Of a stretch of 64,000 nt of DNA, positions 1 through 11,311 are shown piece after piece (position 1 is the first letter of the stretch; each line of letters opens with the position of its first letter). Both the position numbers and the translations under genes were made by a program. Source of the stretch: Paraphaeosphaeria minitans (Eukaryota; Ascomycota; Dothideomycetes; Pleosporales; Didymosphaeriaceae). Below the pieces are notes generated by a model. It searched no databases. It was not told the origin of the DNA and worked only from the letters and a program-made list of their open reading frames with translations. The stretch spans positions 1,240,001 through 1,304,000 of the forward strand of contig WJXW01000006.1 of NCBI GenBank assembly GCA_015832175.1. The letters run 5' to 3'.

Positions 1-1178
1 CGCCATGCTTCATACAAGCTTGGTTTCTGCACATTGGAGACATCAGCAGTGGATTCTTTGTGTTGGCTATCGCCATCCACACTTGGCTCGGTGAGTCTTG
101 AATTTGGCCGCCACATTCTGTGCACTGACAATGTTGCAGGTGTGGTGAAAGGATATCGGATGCGTTATGGATGGCTTATTGTATTGATTGTCGGTCTCTG
201 GTGTTTGGCGGTTCTTTTGACCGTCTTGGGACCTGCACTGCACGGCAATCGCTTCTTCACGCGAGCTGGAGGCTGGGTGAGCTCACTTCCTTCCACCCCC
301 TGGTCCCCTGCATATACTAATGGTGTGTAACAGTGCTGGGTATCAACCGACTTCGAGGCTGAAAGATTATGGTTGCACTACCTGTGGATATTCATTGTGG
401 AGTTTGGCACTATTGTGATTTACGGGCACATCTTCTTCCATCTGAAGGGTCGACTCAGAAGCATCATCAACAACGACACCAGCAAGCTATCTCGCGCCAC
501 CAAGTTCATGGTAAGCCGATCTAGGTATGGGTGGATGTGACTCCCATGCGAAAGAAGACCTCTTCCCCCGTATGGCTGACATGCTCACTGTATCGATCCC
601 AATTTTGATGACTCGTGCTGACTTGCATTTCCATCCAGGTTCTCTATCCAGCTGTTTACGTCTTCCTCACGATGCCGATAGCCATAGGCAGAATGGTGTC
701 GATGGCGGGAGTACAGCTACCTGACACTTTCTTCTGCATCGCCGGCGCCTTCCTCACATCCTGCGGCTGGGTCGACGCACTCCTCTACACCATGACACGT
801 CGGGTCTTCGTCAACTCGGAAATCTCGAGCCACGCTTACAACCGCACCACAAACACAGGCGGCAACAATGTGGCGCGGGTCGGCGACGACTACGGCTTGC
901 ACACGATGAACAAAGAGGTCGGACGGACCGTCACCATCGTCGGCGGGACGAACCGCCTTTCTCGCATGGGGGACAAGAAGAGAAGGGGACATGGCGGTTT
1001 GACCGAGCACAGCGCTTCCGGGTCTCAGGACTCGATCATGAAACCCATCGCAGGCACGAGCGGTATCGCAATCGTCACGGAGACGAATATACAGGTTGAG
1101 TCGGCGTCGGCGCGTGACAGTGACGAGACGCAGCGGCATATCCGTGAAGGGGATATAGGGAGGCATCCGCAGCCATGA
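1..1178 (+). CDS. Git3/cAMP-receptor-like seven-TM GPCR, 3' part (5' end outside window)
   Basis: Partial gene running in from the left edge. Exons are <1-90, 140-276, 334-510 and 639-1178, with introns of 49, 57 and 128 nt, all GT...AG and frame-preserving. The first visible exon reads with a GDISSGFFVLAIAIHTWL helix, typical of fungal glucose/cAMP-receptor-like GPCRs (Git3 and Dictyostelium cAR-like family). It is followed by hydrophobic helices (MRYGWLIVLIVGLWCLAVLL, WIFIVEFGTIVIYGHIFF, and a final pair around residues VLYPAVYVFLTMP and FFCIAGAFLTSCGWVDALLY). A basic motif near RATKFMVLYP precedes the sixth helix. The last exon ends in a long Ser/Thr-rich hydrophilic tail of about 120 residues, as expected for a cytoplasmic C-terminus subject to phosphorylation. 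The family couples nutrient or other extracellular signals to G-alpha and cAMP/PKA signalling at the plasma membrane. The ligand is unknown. The N-terminal helices are missing only because of the window edge. Confidence 0.85.
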
Positions 1179-1771
1179 TGACGTTAGCGTAGCAATTTAA
1201 TCTCGTACAAGTAATGCATGTTTTGTTCGCGTCTGGTGTTACTGAGACTTCGTTGTCGATGAGTGGTAGGAAGTGTGAACACTGCTTTACTCTTCCTGGG
1301 GTAACATAGTGCACTTAGGTAGTACACGAATCCCATTCGTAAGTATTGTAAATCGAGTGCTAATCTCATGTCCGCGGATCTGTGGATCCAAATCAAGAAC
1401 TTTTAACCATGTTCAGGACATACCGTTGTTGGTGTTTGGAAATATGTGCATGCGAAGCACAGAAAAATGGCATGAACAAGCCACACCATGATCGCAAATG
1501 GAGCTTCTATCAAGGTATCGTGAAATAATTATCTGTATGTTCATATCATGTTTCTTATTCATTGTCGAGGGGTATCGGAAGCTGATAACTAATATAGACT
1601 GAAGCTTCTATCCATACAGTGCGTTCAGCACATTGTCTCTGACATGCCCTGCAGTGTGACAGACCGTCTCTTTAAATATAATAGCGGAAAATATATCCAA
1701 TACATTGTGGGACTACTCACCCAGGCTTGCAAGTAACAAGCAAGAATAATTGGCCAACAGATCTTTGCCAT
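1179..1771. other. Intergenic, convergent 3' flanks
   Basis: This holds the downstream flanks of the GPCR gene and of the coiled-coil gene on the opposite strand. It is moderately AT-rich. I see no supported gene, repeat or RNA. Confidence 0.6.
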
Positions 1772-2614
1772 CTATTGGGCAGGTCCCTGAGGGAGCGTGA
1801 TTCGGGTGCGGCGTTCAGGTGGGTCGGAATCGGCAAGTTCAGGGAAAACGTCGTCGTAGTCCAACTCGAGTTTTTGTATTTCAGCAAGGCGACGCCTCCT
1901 TTCTATGCCAAAATTAACCGTCCTCTTGTCCAGTGTCTTTCCCCGTTCATTTAGTCCGACTTCTTTCTGGTTCAATGCAGCTGCTTTCTGTAACAATGAA
2001 GCCTCCCATTTATTTAAAGAAGCTTCTGTGCTATACACTGAAGCCTCTCTTTTGTTCAACATGGCTTCTCTTCTGTTAACTGCAGCCTCTCTCTTACTTA
2101 CTGCAGCTTCTCTTGTGTTAACCGCAGTCTCTCTCTTACTGACTGTAGCTTCTCTCTTCGTTAAGCTTTGGCTCTCTCTTTCGATGTGCTTTTCATTGAC
2201 ACGGGACCGGCTTTGAGCTTTTTCTGGTGAACTTGATCCCAGGCTGCCCTGCACAGTATTGGCCGAGGCATTAAAGCCTACAGAAGGCCTAGTGTTCGAA
2301 GAGGGGATATGGGTCTTTGTCTGTGCCTCGCTGGCGTCCTCCATATCGTGGAAGTCCTGGATCCCTCTGAGGACTCGCTGTTTATCGAGAGAATGATTTT
2401 TCCTAAGGGTCAGACTATTGTCTAGACGCACGCTCGGCTGTAGAAGCCCACCGACCAAAGTACCACGGAAATTTTCGCGCGCTTTATTCATCGACATTCT
2501 GACCGGACGAGGCAACACCATTGGGGGTCGATGGATTTTATACGAAGACTGAGCAAGATTGAGTAGGTCATAAGTCAAGTGGCATCGCCTGAATGGATGC
2601 CTCTCCTCAGACAA
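1772..2614 (-). CDS. Heptad-repeat coiled-coil protein, hypothetical
   Basis: A single open frame of 280 residues. I do not recognise a family for the N-terminal 150 residues, which are basic and Ser-rich without a signal peptide or membrane segment. Residues 151-234 (bases 1913-2164) are 12 consecutive seven-residue units of the type V-S-K-R-E-A-A. The first position is almost always Val or Leu, the Glu is conserved, and there are no gaps, so a continuous single-register coiled coil is predicted. The units decay toward the C-terminus (KWEAS, QKAAA, ERGKT), as expected for a tandemly expanded 21-nt repeat that has drifted. A basic stretch (ERRRRLAEIQ) and an acidic tail (DYDDVFPELADSD) follow. 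The ATG at 2614 is the first in the frame, but an upstream exon cannot be excluded. Function is unknown. Confidence 0.6.
   Translation of the reverse strand: MSEERHPFRRCHLTYDLLNLAQSSYKIHRPPMVLPRPVRMSMNKARENFRGTLVGGLLQPSVRLDNSLTLRKNHSLDKQRVLRGIQDFHDMEDASEAQTKTHIPSSNTRPSVGFNASANTVQGSLGSSSPEKAQSRSRVNEKHIERESQSLTKREATVSKRETAVNTREAAVSKREAAVNRREAMLNKREASVYSTEASLNKWEASLLQKAAALNQKEVGLNERGKTLDKRTVNFGIERRRRLAEIQKLELDYDDVFPELADSDPPERRTRITLPQGPAQ
1913..2164 (-). repeat. 21-nt tandem repeat encoding 12 heptads
   Basis: Twelve 21-nt units within the coiled-coil gene. On the + strand they show as repeated gcctctct/gcttctct blocks alternating with gttaac or cttact. The units stay in frame and encode a hydrophobic residue at heptad position 1. 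Confidence 0.8.
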
Positions 2615-4228
2615 TTTTTCGCCGTCCTGAGCGTTACGAACAAATATAGTGCATGATTCTTTTGTTTCTGAAAGTTTGATTGAGGGTTGGCAGCTAGAAG
2701 AGAATTAGTGCCCGTGCGGACAACATTGATGGTATTATGTCTTACTCGACGACTATTAGCCGACTCAAATTGGGTTGTTCAGATCTGATTTTGTATATCC
2801 GCGGGGGAGGCTTCCGTACAAGCGGCTCAAGCAGCCTCATCTTTGCCTCGAAACTGGCATGGTGCATGTCACTTCCCCACGGCTTCACGTTCACGTAGAT
2901 GGAGCCGTCCTCAAAACATCCCCAGCCGGCGACGGGCTCATAACTTTTGTAGAGGCTGCCCAAGTTGACACCATGGCCTGGGGGTTCCACTGCGGAAGGG
3001 ATAGTCCTGTCGGTCGTACCTTCTCGCAAAGTACTTGCACTCCGTCTACAGTCCAGGAAACGAAACCCAAAACAGCGGGTGGGAAATCCGTACAGGCTTC
3101 TAAGGCTGACATGATTCCTAGACATGCGTCCAAAGCTGGCCATGCTGGTGTTTTACGACCAGCGCAGCCCACCCTCTCCCGAAAGGTTTTATGCGTCGGC
3201 CGCTGGCGTGCTTGTACATGTAAATGCTATGCAATTTCGTACGAGTCGTATGCGCGAGAGTTATCGCTCGCTTCGCGATACATATGCGGACGTGGCGATC
3301 GGTGTGCTATCGGAGCGCTGGCATGCGCATGTTCAGTTCGCGGTGGCAGCGCGGGCAGGCGGAGAAGGGCGCTGGTGGGGCTCGTAACGGGGAAGAAAGC
3401 AACTGCAGCATGCAGGTGAAACATGCAGCAGCGACGAGGGCAGCGGTGTGGTGTGGCTGCGAAGATTTATTATCTGCGGATGCAACTGGCGCAGAGACGC
3501 ACATGAACAGGGAGCACGGGCCGCGATACCATGCACAGGAGATCGACACGGCGAGACATTGCGCCACCCTTAAAAGCACCTCCTTGCGCATTGTCGGGAC
3601 CTCGCAGGCGCATGCTTTTCTTCCGTTATGTTCGGCATGGTTTGTTACTTTCGCCCATCGTTCGTCACGATGCAAAGACCTGAGTCTACGGGATTTGGTT
3701 CATCACGGGACTTGGCACCTCGTACGCGACGCGTCGATAGGTACGATGACGACATGCGCGACGACGCGCCTTGAGAGAGCTGCAAGATGAGCATCAGGAT
3801 GCAAGAGTAGCCATGTTATCTAATACAACCATCCCGCCCAGTAGGCGCACGAGGGAGTCATCATCCCCAGGTTCAATCATCGCTTTGTTCAATCCAGACG
3901 CCAACCCGTCGCCGTCCCCTGTATGCCGCTGGAAACCATCACTTCTACCGTCGCTAAGAGAACAACTGCTTCAAACCCTCGACGCAGCAGTGCCAGCAGG
4001 ACTTCGATTCCAACACCTGTTGTACGGGCACCATGCAACCCAGAGCTCATGTAACATTATGTCGCCGTGATAGTCCCAGGATGCTATACATCGAAGGGGC
4101 CGACGACTCTTTTGGCACGCGACGCCGACAATGGTACACCTGATGCAACGCCACGTTGCGCGTTTGTGTCTTCTTCCGTCTTCCGAGCTCACGGCTACCA
4201 AAATCATGGCTCGCGGGGACCACTGCTG
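2615..4228. other. Intergenic with one doubtful minus-strand ORF
   Basis: About 1.6 kb. The only open frame worth mention is 2742-3143 on the minus strand (133 residues). Its second half, around residues GSLYKSYEPVAGWGCFEDG, looks protein-like, but I recognise no family, and a second overlapping minus-strand frame (2891-3172) is equally open. I therefore do not call a gene. The rest shows nothing I can support. Confidence 0.4.
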
Positions 4229-4982
4229 TTAGGACGCATCCACTTTATCCACGATGCTGTCGATCGCCATGGTTCGCGTAGAGGGAGTCGTTGGCGTTGT
4301 CGGGGCTCTTCCGTCCCCCTGGGCCGTGGCAGGCTGTAGCTGAGTCGACGACGTGTCCATAGGTTCGCCCTCTTCAGGTGAATCCTCCGTCTCGCCCCCA
4401 ACTTCCTCCACCTCCCGCAGCCAGCTTGCCTTCAAAACGTCCATGGGAGGGTCTAGATCTCCTGGCTTCCCGCCTCTTCGAGCCTCGACAGCGCTCATTT
4501 TTCGCTCACCCCTCTTGTGTGGGTGAAAATGCATTCTTCTCAAATGGCTGGCGGCGTTGTAGCACTCGTTGTACCTTTTCCCAGTCTGGCAAGCCTTGCA
4601 ATTGGCAAGGAAACTCTTGTCGGATGAGGCATCGATGGCGATCCAAACTTTACGCATCTTCCTATGCACGCGATTCGTGTGTCTTGGAAATATAATTAGC
4701 ATTCTTGGAGGCACATTCAGTCTTCCGGACGCACCGGCGCAGCTCATGCTCGCTACGGAATCCTTCGGGATATTCGTTGCATTTTGTGCATTTAAGACGC
4801 AGCACTCTCCGTGGTGGGTTCTTCCCCTGGTTGACAAACGTTGGCGACGTTGTCGCGCTGTCAACGATGGGAGCCGTTACAATGGATTCTTTAGGCGGCG
4901 CTCCCGGGTCCGCGGTCTGAGTCCCTGACGTGCTAGTAGGCCCGTCCTCTTTCATCTTCCCTTTGCGTCTTACCGGGGGCAT
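4229..4982 (-). CDS. C2H2-type zinc-finger protein (DUF7896-like)
   Basis: Two exons on the minus strand, 4982-4735 and 4682-4229, separated by a 52-nt intron with a TGCTAAT branch site 12 nt before the 3' AG. The product is 233 residues. Splicing matters: reading through gives a stop and loses the finger's histidines, while splicing restores a first finger with C65, C68, H84 and H89 (CTKCNEYPEGF...ELRRHTNRVH). A second metal-binding segment follows: KVWIAID, NCKACQTGK, then YNAASHLRRMHFHP. This pairing of a degenerate finger, a K-V/W-I core and NAAxHLRRxHF is a fungal-specific arrangement found mainly in Dothideomycetes, which I match from memory to DUF7896. The N- and C-terminal arms are low complexity (Pro/Thr/Ser and acidic). 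Likely nuclear; the DNA target is unknown. Confidence 0.75.
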
Positions 4983-7900
4983 GTGCTCTCAATCCGAACG
5001 ATGTTAGTGAAAGGGAACAAGGCTGCAGCCGGGTGTGAAGTTTGAGGGATGCTTTCTGTACAGGTGAGGCCCACTTTTTTTTGTCTCTGCGGATACTCCG
5101 GCGATTGATGCCAGAGGGTCAATGGGTCGGTTTGTCGGTCATCCAAGAACGTCTCAAGGTCATTTGATCAGAGTGGACAAGGCAACGCCAAATACATTCT
5201 GCCTCATGTTCCGAGTTTTACAGGTTAGTAGGTTGCGCGCGAAGCTCAGCCTCGAACGCTGATTTCAGCCCACACGCGGCGTCAGCCTCGCATGCTCGCA
5301 TTGGCCACAGCTGAAGCTCGAAATCCAATAAGCACCCAGCTCGCCTCTCCAGGTAGTGGCTGCAGCTCATCAATCGTCCAGTCAAAGAGCCCAAGAGTGT
5401 GCCCAGCTGCGAAGGCCTGATTCTGCTGGCCAAGATACTACAAAAAGAAACACCCTGCGCGACTTCGACTCTATTCAAGCTGGACTTCTCCAGATACACA
5501 AACGCGACCATTCTGTCACCGCCGATGCTATAGACTCTAGGCCACAGCAACTCTGTGCAGTGCTTGGTCATCTGTCCCTCCATCGCGGAACACTAGGTAG
5601 ATAGGTAGCGTGTTTGTCTATTCACAGCAGCGACAACGTTTTCCACGCCCTGCGTTGGGTGAAAATATGGCTCTGTTTCTCTGAACCTCCAAACGAAAGG
5701 AAACCTCTGATGCAGTCTTCCATTCTCCCCTTGTGTCTTTCCTTTCTAGCCTTGTCTGCGGGAATCCGGCGCGTCCGCCTCGCTGAGCCGCGGTTGACTG
5801 GTGAACTCGGCTCCAGCTGAGTAAAACGGGCCGCCAAATCAGCGTGCACGAAAACTTGTTTATTGTTTATAACACGAAGCGGCGGACCGTATCCAATAAT
5901 CCTTCCAGCATTCGTACGCCTTCTGCATGCATGCCCACGTGGACCTGCATGATCGGAGCCTTTCCATCGCTACCTAGCCAGCCAGCCTTCAAATGCTTCT
6001 TCACAGTCCGTCTCAGTTTCAAACAGATCTCCTGATGTACACAGTATTCTTGAGGAGTAACTTGTACTACGAGTTCTAGGCCACGGCTGCACTAGGCCAC
6101 GGCTGCATGCTATTCTCCGCCTTCGTCCGAAACGCACAATGGGGTTCGCGTCAGATCGGCTAGCAAGGGCCGCGGCTGACAGACACGAGTCGCAGCCTCA
6201 ACTCTGAAACCTCGCCCTGTGCCAGCCAGCAACGACCGAAATATGGTTATCGTTGGACTCGCCGTATATGTTGGTCGGTCCACACCTGCCCAGCCTCCCG
6301 GGAGAGTGCATTTTTCGTACATCCGCATATATGCACACGACGCCGATACATCGATAATGGCATGGAATGCAAGGATCGCCATTCCTGTAAACTCTCGTTC
6401 CCTCTCCATGTAAGTTGCAGAGAACCACAACCTTCTCCGGTTAGAGGCTCACTGTTCTGTCAGCATTCTGACTCAATGCCTACAGCCAGAAAGAATCAGC
6501 GTTTCACCTAACTTAGGATTTGCACGCCTCACATGCACACCATTTCCTTTTTTGAGTAGTCATGATGCTACTATAGCACCTGGCCGACTGATATGGTATC
6601 CCCGGTTGTTGTTACAAGGCTAAAGTACACATTGCGCAACTATCACTGATATTCACTTCACCATGGTTGCACAGGACTGCCGTTCCAGTATGTCCTGTTG
6701 ATGCGTTCTCTTCGATTCAAGTGTTGTGCTGACTGTATTACTCTTCCGGTGTCTTTCGAGCTTTGCCTGGTTAGTGGCAGGTTGAAGGCACACCTTGGGC
6801 TAACCCAGAGCTTTGTGACAGGAATGTCTGACATGATGTGCGCCGCGGTCCAAGGCTTCTGTTGAATAATCGCGAATGACACCTCGCACGATGTTTTGTA
6901 GGTGCGCTTTCCCTATAGCTTTCGCTTGAAGCTTTTCCACGCTTCTCGGCCTGAGGTATATCGTTCGAGTCATAACAGGCTGTTCCGGAGATCACATGCA
7001 GGAAAGATAGCAAGAGCAGTTGAGGAGTATAAAGTATTCCCGAAACAATACGGGTCTCCTATTGCTTACGTTCGTGTCGTTATCCAACTGAACATGCCCC
7101 AGCCTGAAAGTATATCCAGTGTGGGATCAGGTTACAATACGCATGACGAACATTTCACAAGAAGGTTATGAGCATCGCGATGACGACTTCAAGGATTCTA
7201 TTTGCTATCGAGATAGTGAGAACGAGAAGCAATGCAGATCCGCAGACGACACGGGGAAAAGCTTATGGTGCGAAGCATTATGGACTGCTACAACGGCGAC
7301 AAAACATATCTTCATGCCTGGACGATTTAAGCGACTCAGTGTGTCCTAGTCTTACGCAACACATGCTACATATATTGCTTTTCAAAATCGTGTTTCTTAG
7401 CCGTTATGGTGATCTATCGGCACAGAGCTTACACGTGGCATTTCAGCTTTCCACAGCGTCCGATGCGTAGACATCCTGCTGCAAGGCTTGCTACCATATG
7501 CCTATGCCGATCACCTCTGCCTTATGGTTGGAGGAAGGAAGCACCTGAGAGAAGTCTTGCCTCAATTCGCCCGGTGCGTTCAGTAAGACATCTGAAATCA
7601 AGTTCATGTCTTTCAAGCCCGTTCGCTAGAGCATGCAGGCACATAAGATATGCGGACGAACGAGCCAGTCGCACATTCAAAAAGCCAATCGCATCAACTG
7701 CACAGAAGTCCAAGACAGAGCGCATAGAGATGCTTGGGGAACGAGACGCATGCCATCAGTTCAAGTTTTCCAAAGATCAGCCGCGAACGATGCCGTGGCT
7801 GTTCGGTTGTCAGGTGAGCGTCGCGCATTGCAACATGACCGCGCCCAGCTGACCTCGAGTCGCTTGAGGGTATATGATTATAATATTCAGGATCATAACC

Positions 7901-8416
7901 ACCACAGCCACTGTTCTGCAAATAATATAATGGAGACACATGGCGAGTTGCGAGGCGGTGCGCCTTGCAAGATTATATTGTAATTGTCATCGCTATCATA
8001 ACGCACCGATGAGGTGGCTTGCCACGAGGTGTTTTTCTTTCGCGCGTTCAAAAGGTTGTCTGGTGATGTCTGAACTCCCGAGAGCATGACGCTACTCAAC
8101 GAAGTTTAATGCAGCTCACAAAATGGGGTTTATAACTTTACCTTCGATGCGCACTGTGCAATCTGCAAACGAAAAAGCAACCGCACAGGTAGGTACCCTT
8201 TGACCGAAACTTTCGTGCCTGCCCTGTTACTCCAACAGCTTAATTCCTAGTCCGACACCATCAGCCTCAACCTTTACTTCGACCCCTCTCGCAAATACAG
8301 CACGACTTCAGAGTAAAGGCCATGTACGTTTGGTAATCTCAAGAAGCAGCCTGAACTAATTTTCTTGCTCCAGCGTCTTCCAATATACCCTCGAAAACAG
8401 CTCAGTCGACCTCGGC
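4983..8416. other. Long intergenic region, no supported gene
   Basis: About 3.4 kb, the longest gene-free stretch before the transposon. Open frames are short, overlap on both strands and show no family signature or consistent splice structure. A TAGGTA-type motif occurs near 5593 and 8187-8198. The last 300 bases, up to the chloroperoxidase ATG, are its presumed promoter. Confidence 0.5.
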
Positions 8417-9357
8417 ATGAAGGTCGTTACTACCACCCTCACCCTGGTTTCGCTTGCCGCTGCCCAATTCAACTACGATGACTGGCATGCACCTGCTTCC
8501 GGAGACCTGCGTAGTCCCTGCCCTGTGCTCAATGCACTTGCCAACCACGGTTTTCTTCCTCGAGATGGTCGCAACAGTGAGTATTGGGATATTTTGCATC
8601 CATCCTGGCTATACTCGGCCCTAGGACTACTTACCTGCAGTACTGCGGCGTGATGAGCCTCGATCATGGCGCATTTGCTTACACGAACCTCATATAGTCA
8701 CTCAAGGAGTCCTGATCAAAGCCACTTCCGCCGTCAACCTCTCCACCGAAGTGACAGCTGATCTCTTCCTCGCAGCCCTCAAGACCTCTTCCGATCCAGC
8801 CAGCGGCGCATTCACCCTCCAGGACCTCAAGAAGCATAATGTTATCGAGCACGACGGCTCCCTTTCTCGTGTTGATACAGGCACGCCCGGTGCAGGCGAC
8901 CAGGAGTTCAACCGCGTTGTCTTCAACGAATTCAAGAGCTACTTCAAAGGCGCGACGCAGATCTCGCTTCCGCTCGCGGCAGCTGCGCGCTGGGGCCGCG
9001 TGAAGAGCGCTCGCAAGATCAACCCCAACTTCGTCTATGGTCCTTCTCAGCGCTTCAATAGCTACGCGGAGACGTCGATCTACTTCCAGCTGCTGCGCGA
9101 CCCTACAAAGGGTACTGTGCCTCTAAATTGGCTTGATATTCTATTCTGTAAATTTACAACAAGCCCGAGGCTGTATGGTACACTGACGTTTCACAGGTGA
9201 GGAGCGGCTACCCGCTCGCGAGGGCTGGAAGACTCCGGCCTCGATCAATGGTCTGGGCTCGGGCGGTGTCCTCTTGCAGCTGGCCATGGCTACGGACGAG
9301 AAGGACGCTGATCTTGTATTGCCGCCAACTGGTAATGAGATTTCGCACCCGGCCTAG
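8417..9357 (+). CDS. Secreted chloroperoxidase-type heme-thiolate peroxidase
   Basis: Three exons (8417-8576, 8698-9111, 9197-9357) give 244 residues. Introns are 121 and 85 nt. Residues 1-16 (MKVVTTTLTLVSLAAA) form a signal peptide, which supports the start. The PCPVLNALANHGFLPRDGRN segment carries the proximal heme-ligating cysteine (C35) of the chloroperoxidase / unspecific peroxygenase family (Peroxidase_2). The EHDGSLSRVD segment further on corresponds to the conserved acidic distal region. Such enzymes use H2O2 to halogenate or oxygenate organic substrates outside the cell, and the substrate cannot be predicted here. The protein is close to the short class (about 240-260 residues). The gene is convergent with the aldehyde dehydrogenase gene, with 288 bases between stop codons. 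Confidence 0.9.
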
Positions 9358-9645
9358 ATGATGCGGCAGAAGGCAATGTGAGGTTGCATTTATATCCTGT
9401 GTACATTATTTCAACCTTCATGTGGGCAGATATAGGCTTATGATTTGGCGGATATTACATGAACACATCCAATAATTCTTCGAATCTTCCTAGTGTTGTG
9501 AGCGGCATGCGTTACCCATATATTTGAGACTTAGAAGTTTGGGCGTATGTGGATAGTATCGAGTGACCTTGCCATGAATGTTTATGTAATGAGACAAGCA
9601 AAACTCGAATCATGTGCGTAAAATCCTATCTAAAGGTACATACTA

Positions 9646-11311
9646 TCATGAACCCTGGAGCGACTCTCCCATCCCACCAAGCGTAACCATCTTGGTGACC
9701 TCGTACTCCTTGATACCTAACATGCTTCCCTCGCGTCCGAACCCACTCTCCTTGACTCCACCAAAAGGCGCCGCAGGGTCAGATATCAACCCAGTGTTTA
9801 CACCCACCATACCGACCTCGAGTGCCTCAGCAATCCTGTAACACCGCTGTACATCGCGGCTGAAGAAGTATCCGGCAAGACCAACGTCCGACGCGTTGGC
9901 CAGCTCAATGACCTCAGCCTCAGTCTCAAACTTGAAGAGACCTGCAACAGGGCCAAAAGTCTCTTCCTGGGCAAGCTGCATGTTGGCCGTCATGTCGCGG
10001 ATAACGGTGGGCTGGTAGAAGTTCGCACCGAGGTCTGGTAGCTTCTGGCCGCCAATGAGAATCTTTCCGCCCTGCTTCTCGGCGTCGCGCACATGCGCGT
10101 CGACCTTTGAGACGGCGCGGTCGTGGATCAGCGGGCCGTGGGTGACGCCCTCGTCGTAGCCGCCGCCGACTTTGAAACCCTTGACCTTCTCGACGAACTT
10201 CTCGGCGAAGGCGTCGTAGATGCCAGATTGAACGAAGATCCGGTTGGCACAGACGCATGTCTGGCCTGATGAGCGGAACTTAGATGCTATAGCGCCGGCT
10301 ATGGCGATGTCTAGGTCGGCGTCGTCGAAGACGATGAAGGGCGAGTTGCCGCCGAGCTCGAAGGAAAGCTTCTTGAGGGTGTCAGAGGACTGCTTCATAA
10401 GAAGCTTGCCTACGCCTGTGGAGCCTGTGAAGGAGACCTTTTTTACGGTCTTGGATGAGGTGATGGCCTCGCCGACCTCAGGTGTGTTCGCGAGCGCTGT
10501 GACGAAGTTGATGACACCTTTGGGGATACCGGCTCGGTGGCCGAGTTCTGCGAGGGCGGCTGCTGTGAATGGCGTCTCACCGGGAGACTTTGCGACGACT
10601 GTGCAACCAGCTGCAAGAGCAGGACCGATCTTGCGAGTGATCATGGCTGCTGGGAAGTTCCATCTGGAACAGGTCAGTAGAGCTTTACATGCCCGACTGG
10701 GTTTACTCACGGTGTAATGAGGCCGCAGACACCAACAGGCTCATTGATGGTGAAGATCCTGTTTCCAGCGATACTCGCGGGGATGGTGCTGCCATATATC
10801 CTAGGTGCCTCCTCGGCAAACCACTCAAAGAAGTTCGCCGCGTATGTGACCTCGCCCTTTGCATCGGCAATCGGCTTGCCGTTCTCCCACGTTATCAACT
10901 TTGCGAGGTCATCGGCGTTCTCAATCATCAAATCGTACCACTTCCGTAGCAGCTTCGATCGCTGGCGACCTGTGGTCTTGCGCCATTCGGGGAAAGCTGC
11001 GGCAGCGGCTGCAATGGCAGCCTCGGTATCGGCGCGGTCCATCTCGGGTTGTGTGCCTATTGTCTTGCCTGTCGCGGGGTCTGTACTGATGTCAGTTTTG
11101 TAGCTCTTGCAGGGTAGCCATGCTCGTACCGTGGACCTCGAAGGTCTTGCCCGACTTTGCGGCAATCCATTCTCCGTTGACATAAGTCTGCGCCTCTTTG
11201 AGTAGCGACTTGTCGTTGAGCTGACTGGTGTCAGTGCTGTCGCCGTCACCATCACGAAGCATTCACGGTGGATCGCTCCGTTCAACTTACCTCCGGCACT
11301 GAGTGACCCAT
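9646..11311 (-). CDS. Succinate-semialdehyde dehydrogenase (UGA2-like)
   Basis: Minus strand, four exons: 11311-11291, 11220-11130, 11080-10711 and 10663-9646. Introns are 70, 49 and 47 nt, and the product is 499 residues. It is an aldehyde dehydrogenase: PWNFP loop, FTGSTGVGK cofactor loop, general-base Glu in LSFELGGNSP (about E263) and catalytic Cys in SSGQTCVCANR (about C297, with a second Cys at 299). The GQTCVCANR form and the length of about 500 match NAD(P)+-dependent succinate-semialdehyde dehydrogenase, the last step of the GABA shunt feeding succinate to the TCA cycle. The CxC pair matches the redox-sensitive disulfide described in this subfamily. The first exon encodes only seven residues and no mitochondrial presequence, so a cytosolic form is suggested. 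A related aldehyde dehydrogenase specificity remains possible. Confidence 0.9.

Noticed and set aside
2742..3143. 133-residue minus-strand ORF as a gene
   Set aside because: A second minus-strand frame over the same bases is equally open, and no motif distinguishes them.
8417..11311. Secondary-metabolite cluster
   Set aside because: A chloroperoxidase next to an aldehyde dehydrogenase suggested one, but there is no PKS, NRPS, terpene or P450 gene and the neighbours are housekeeping.
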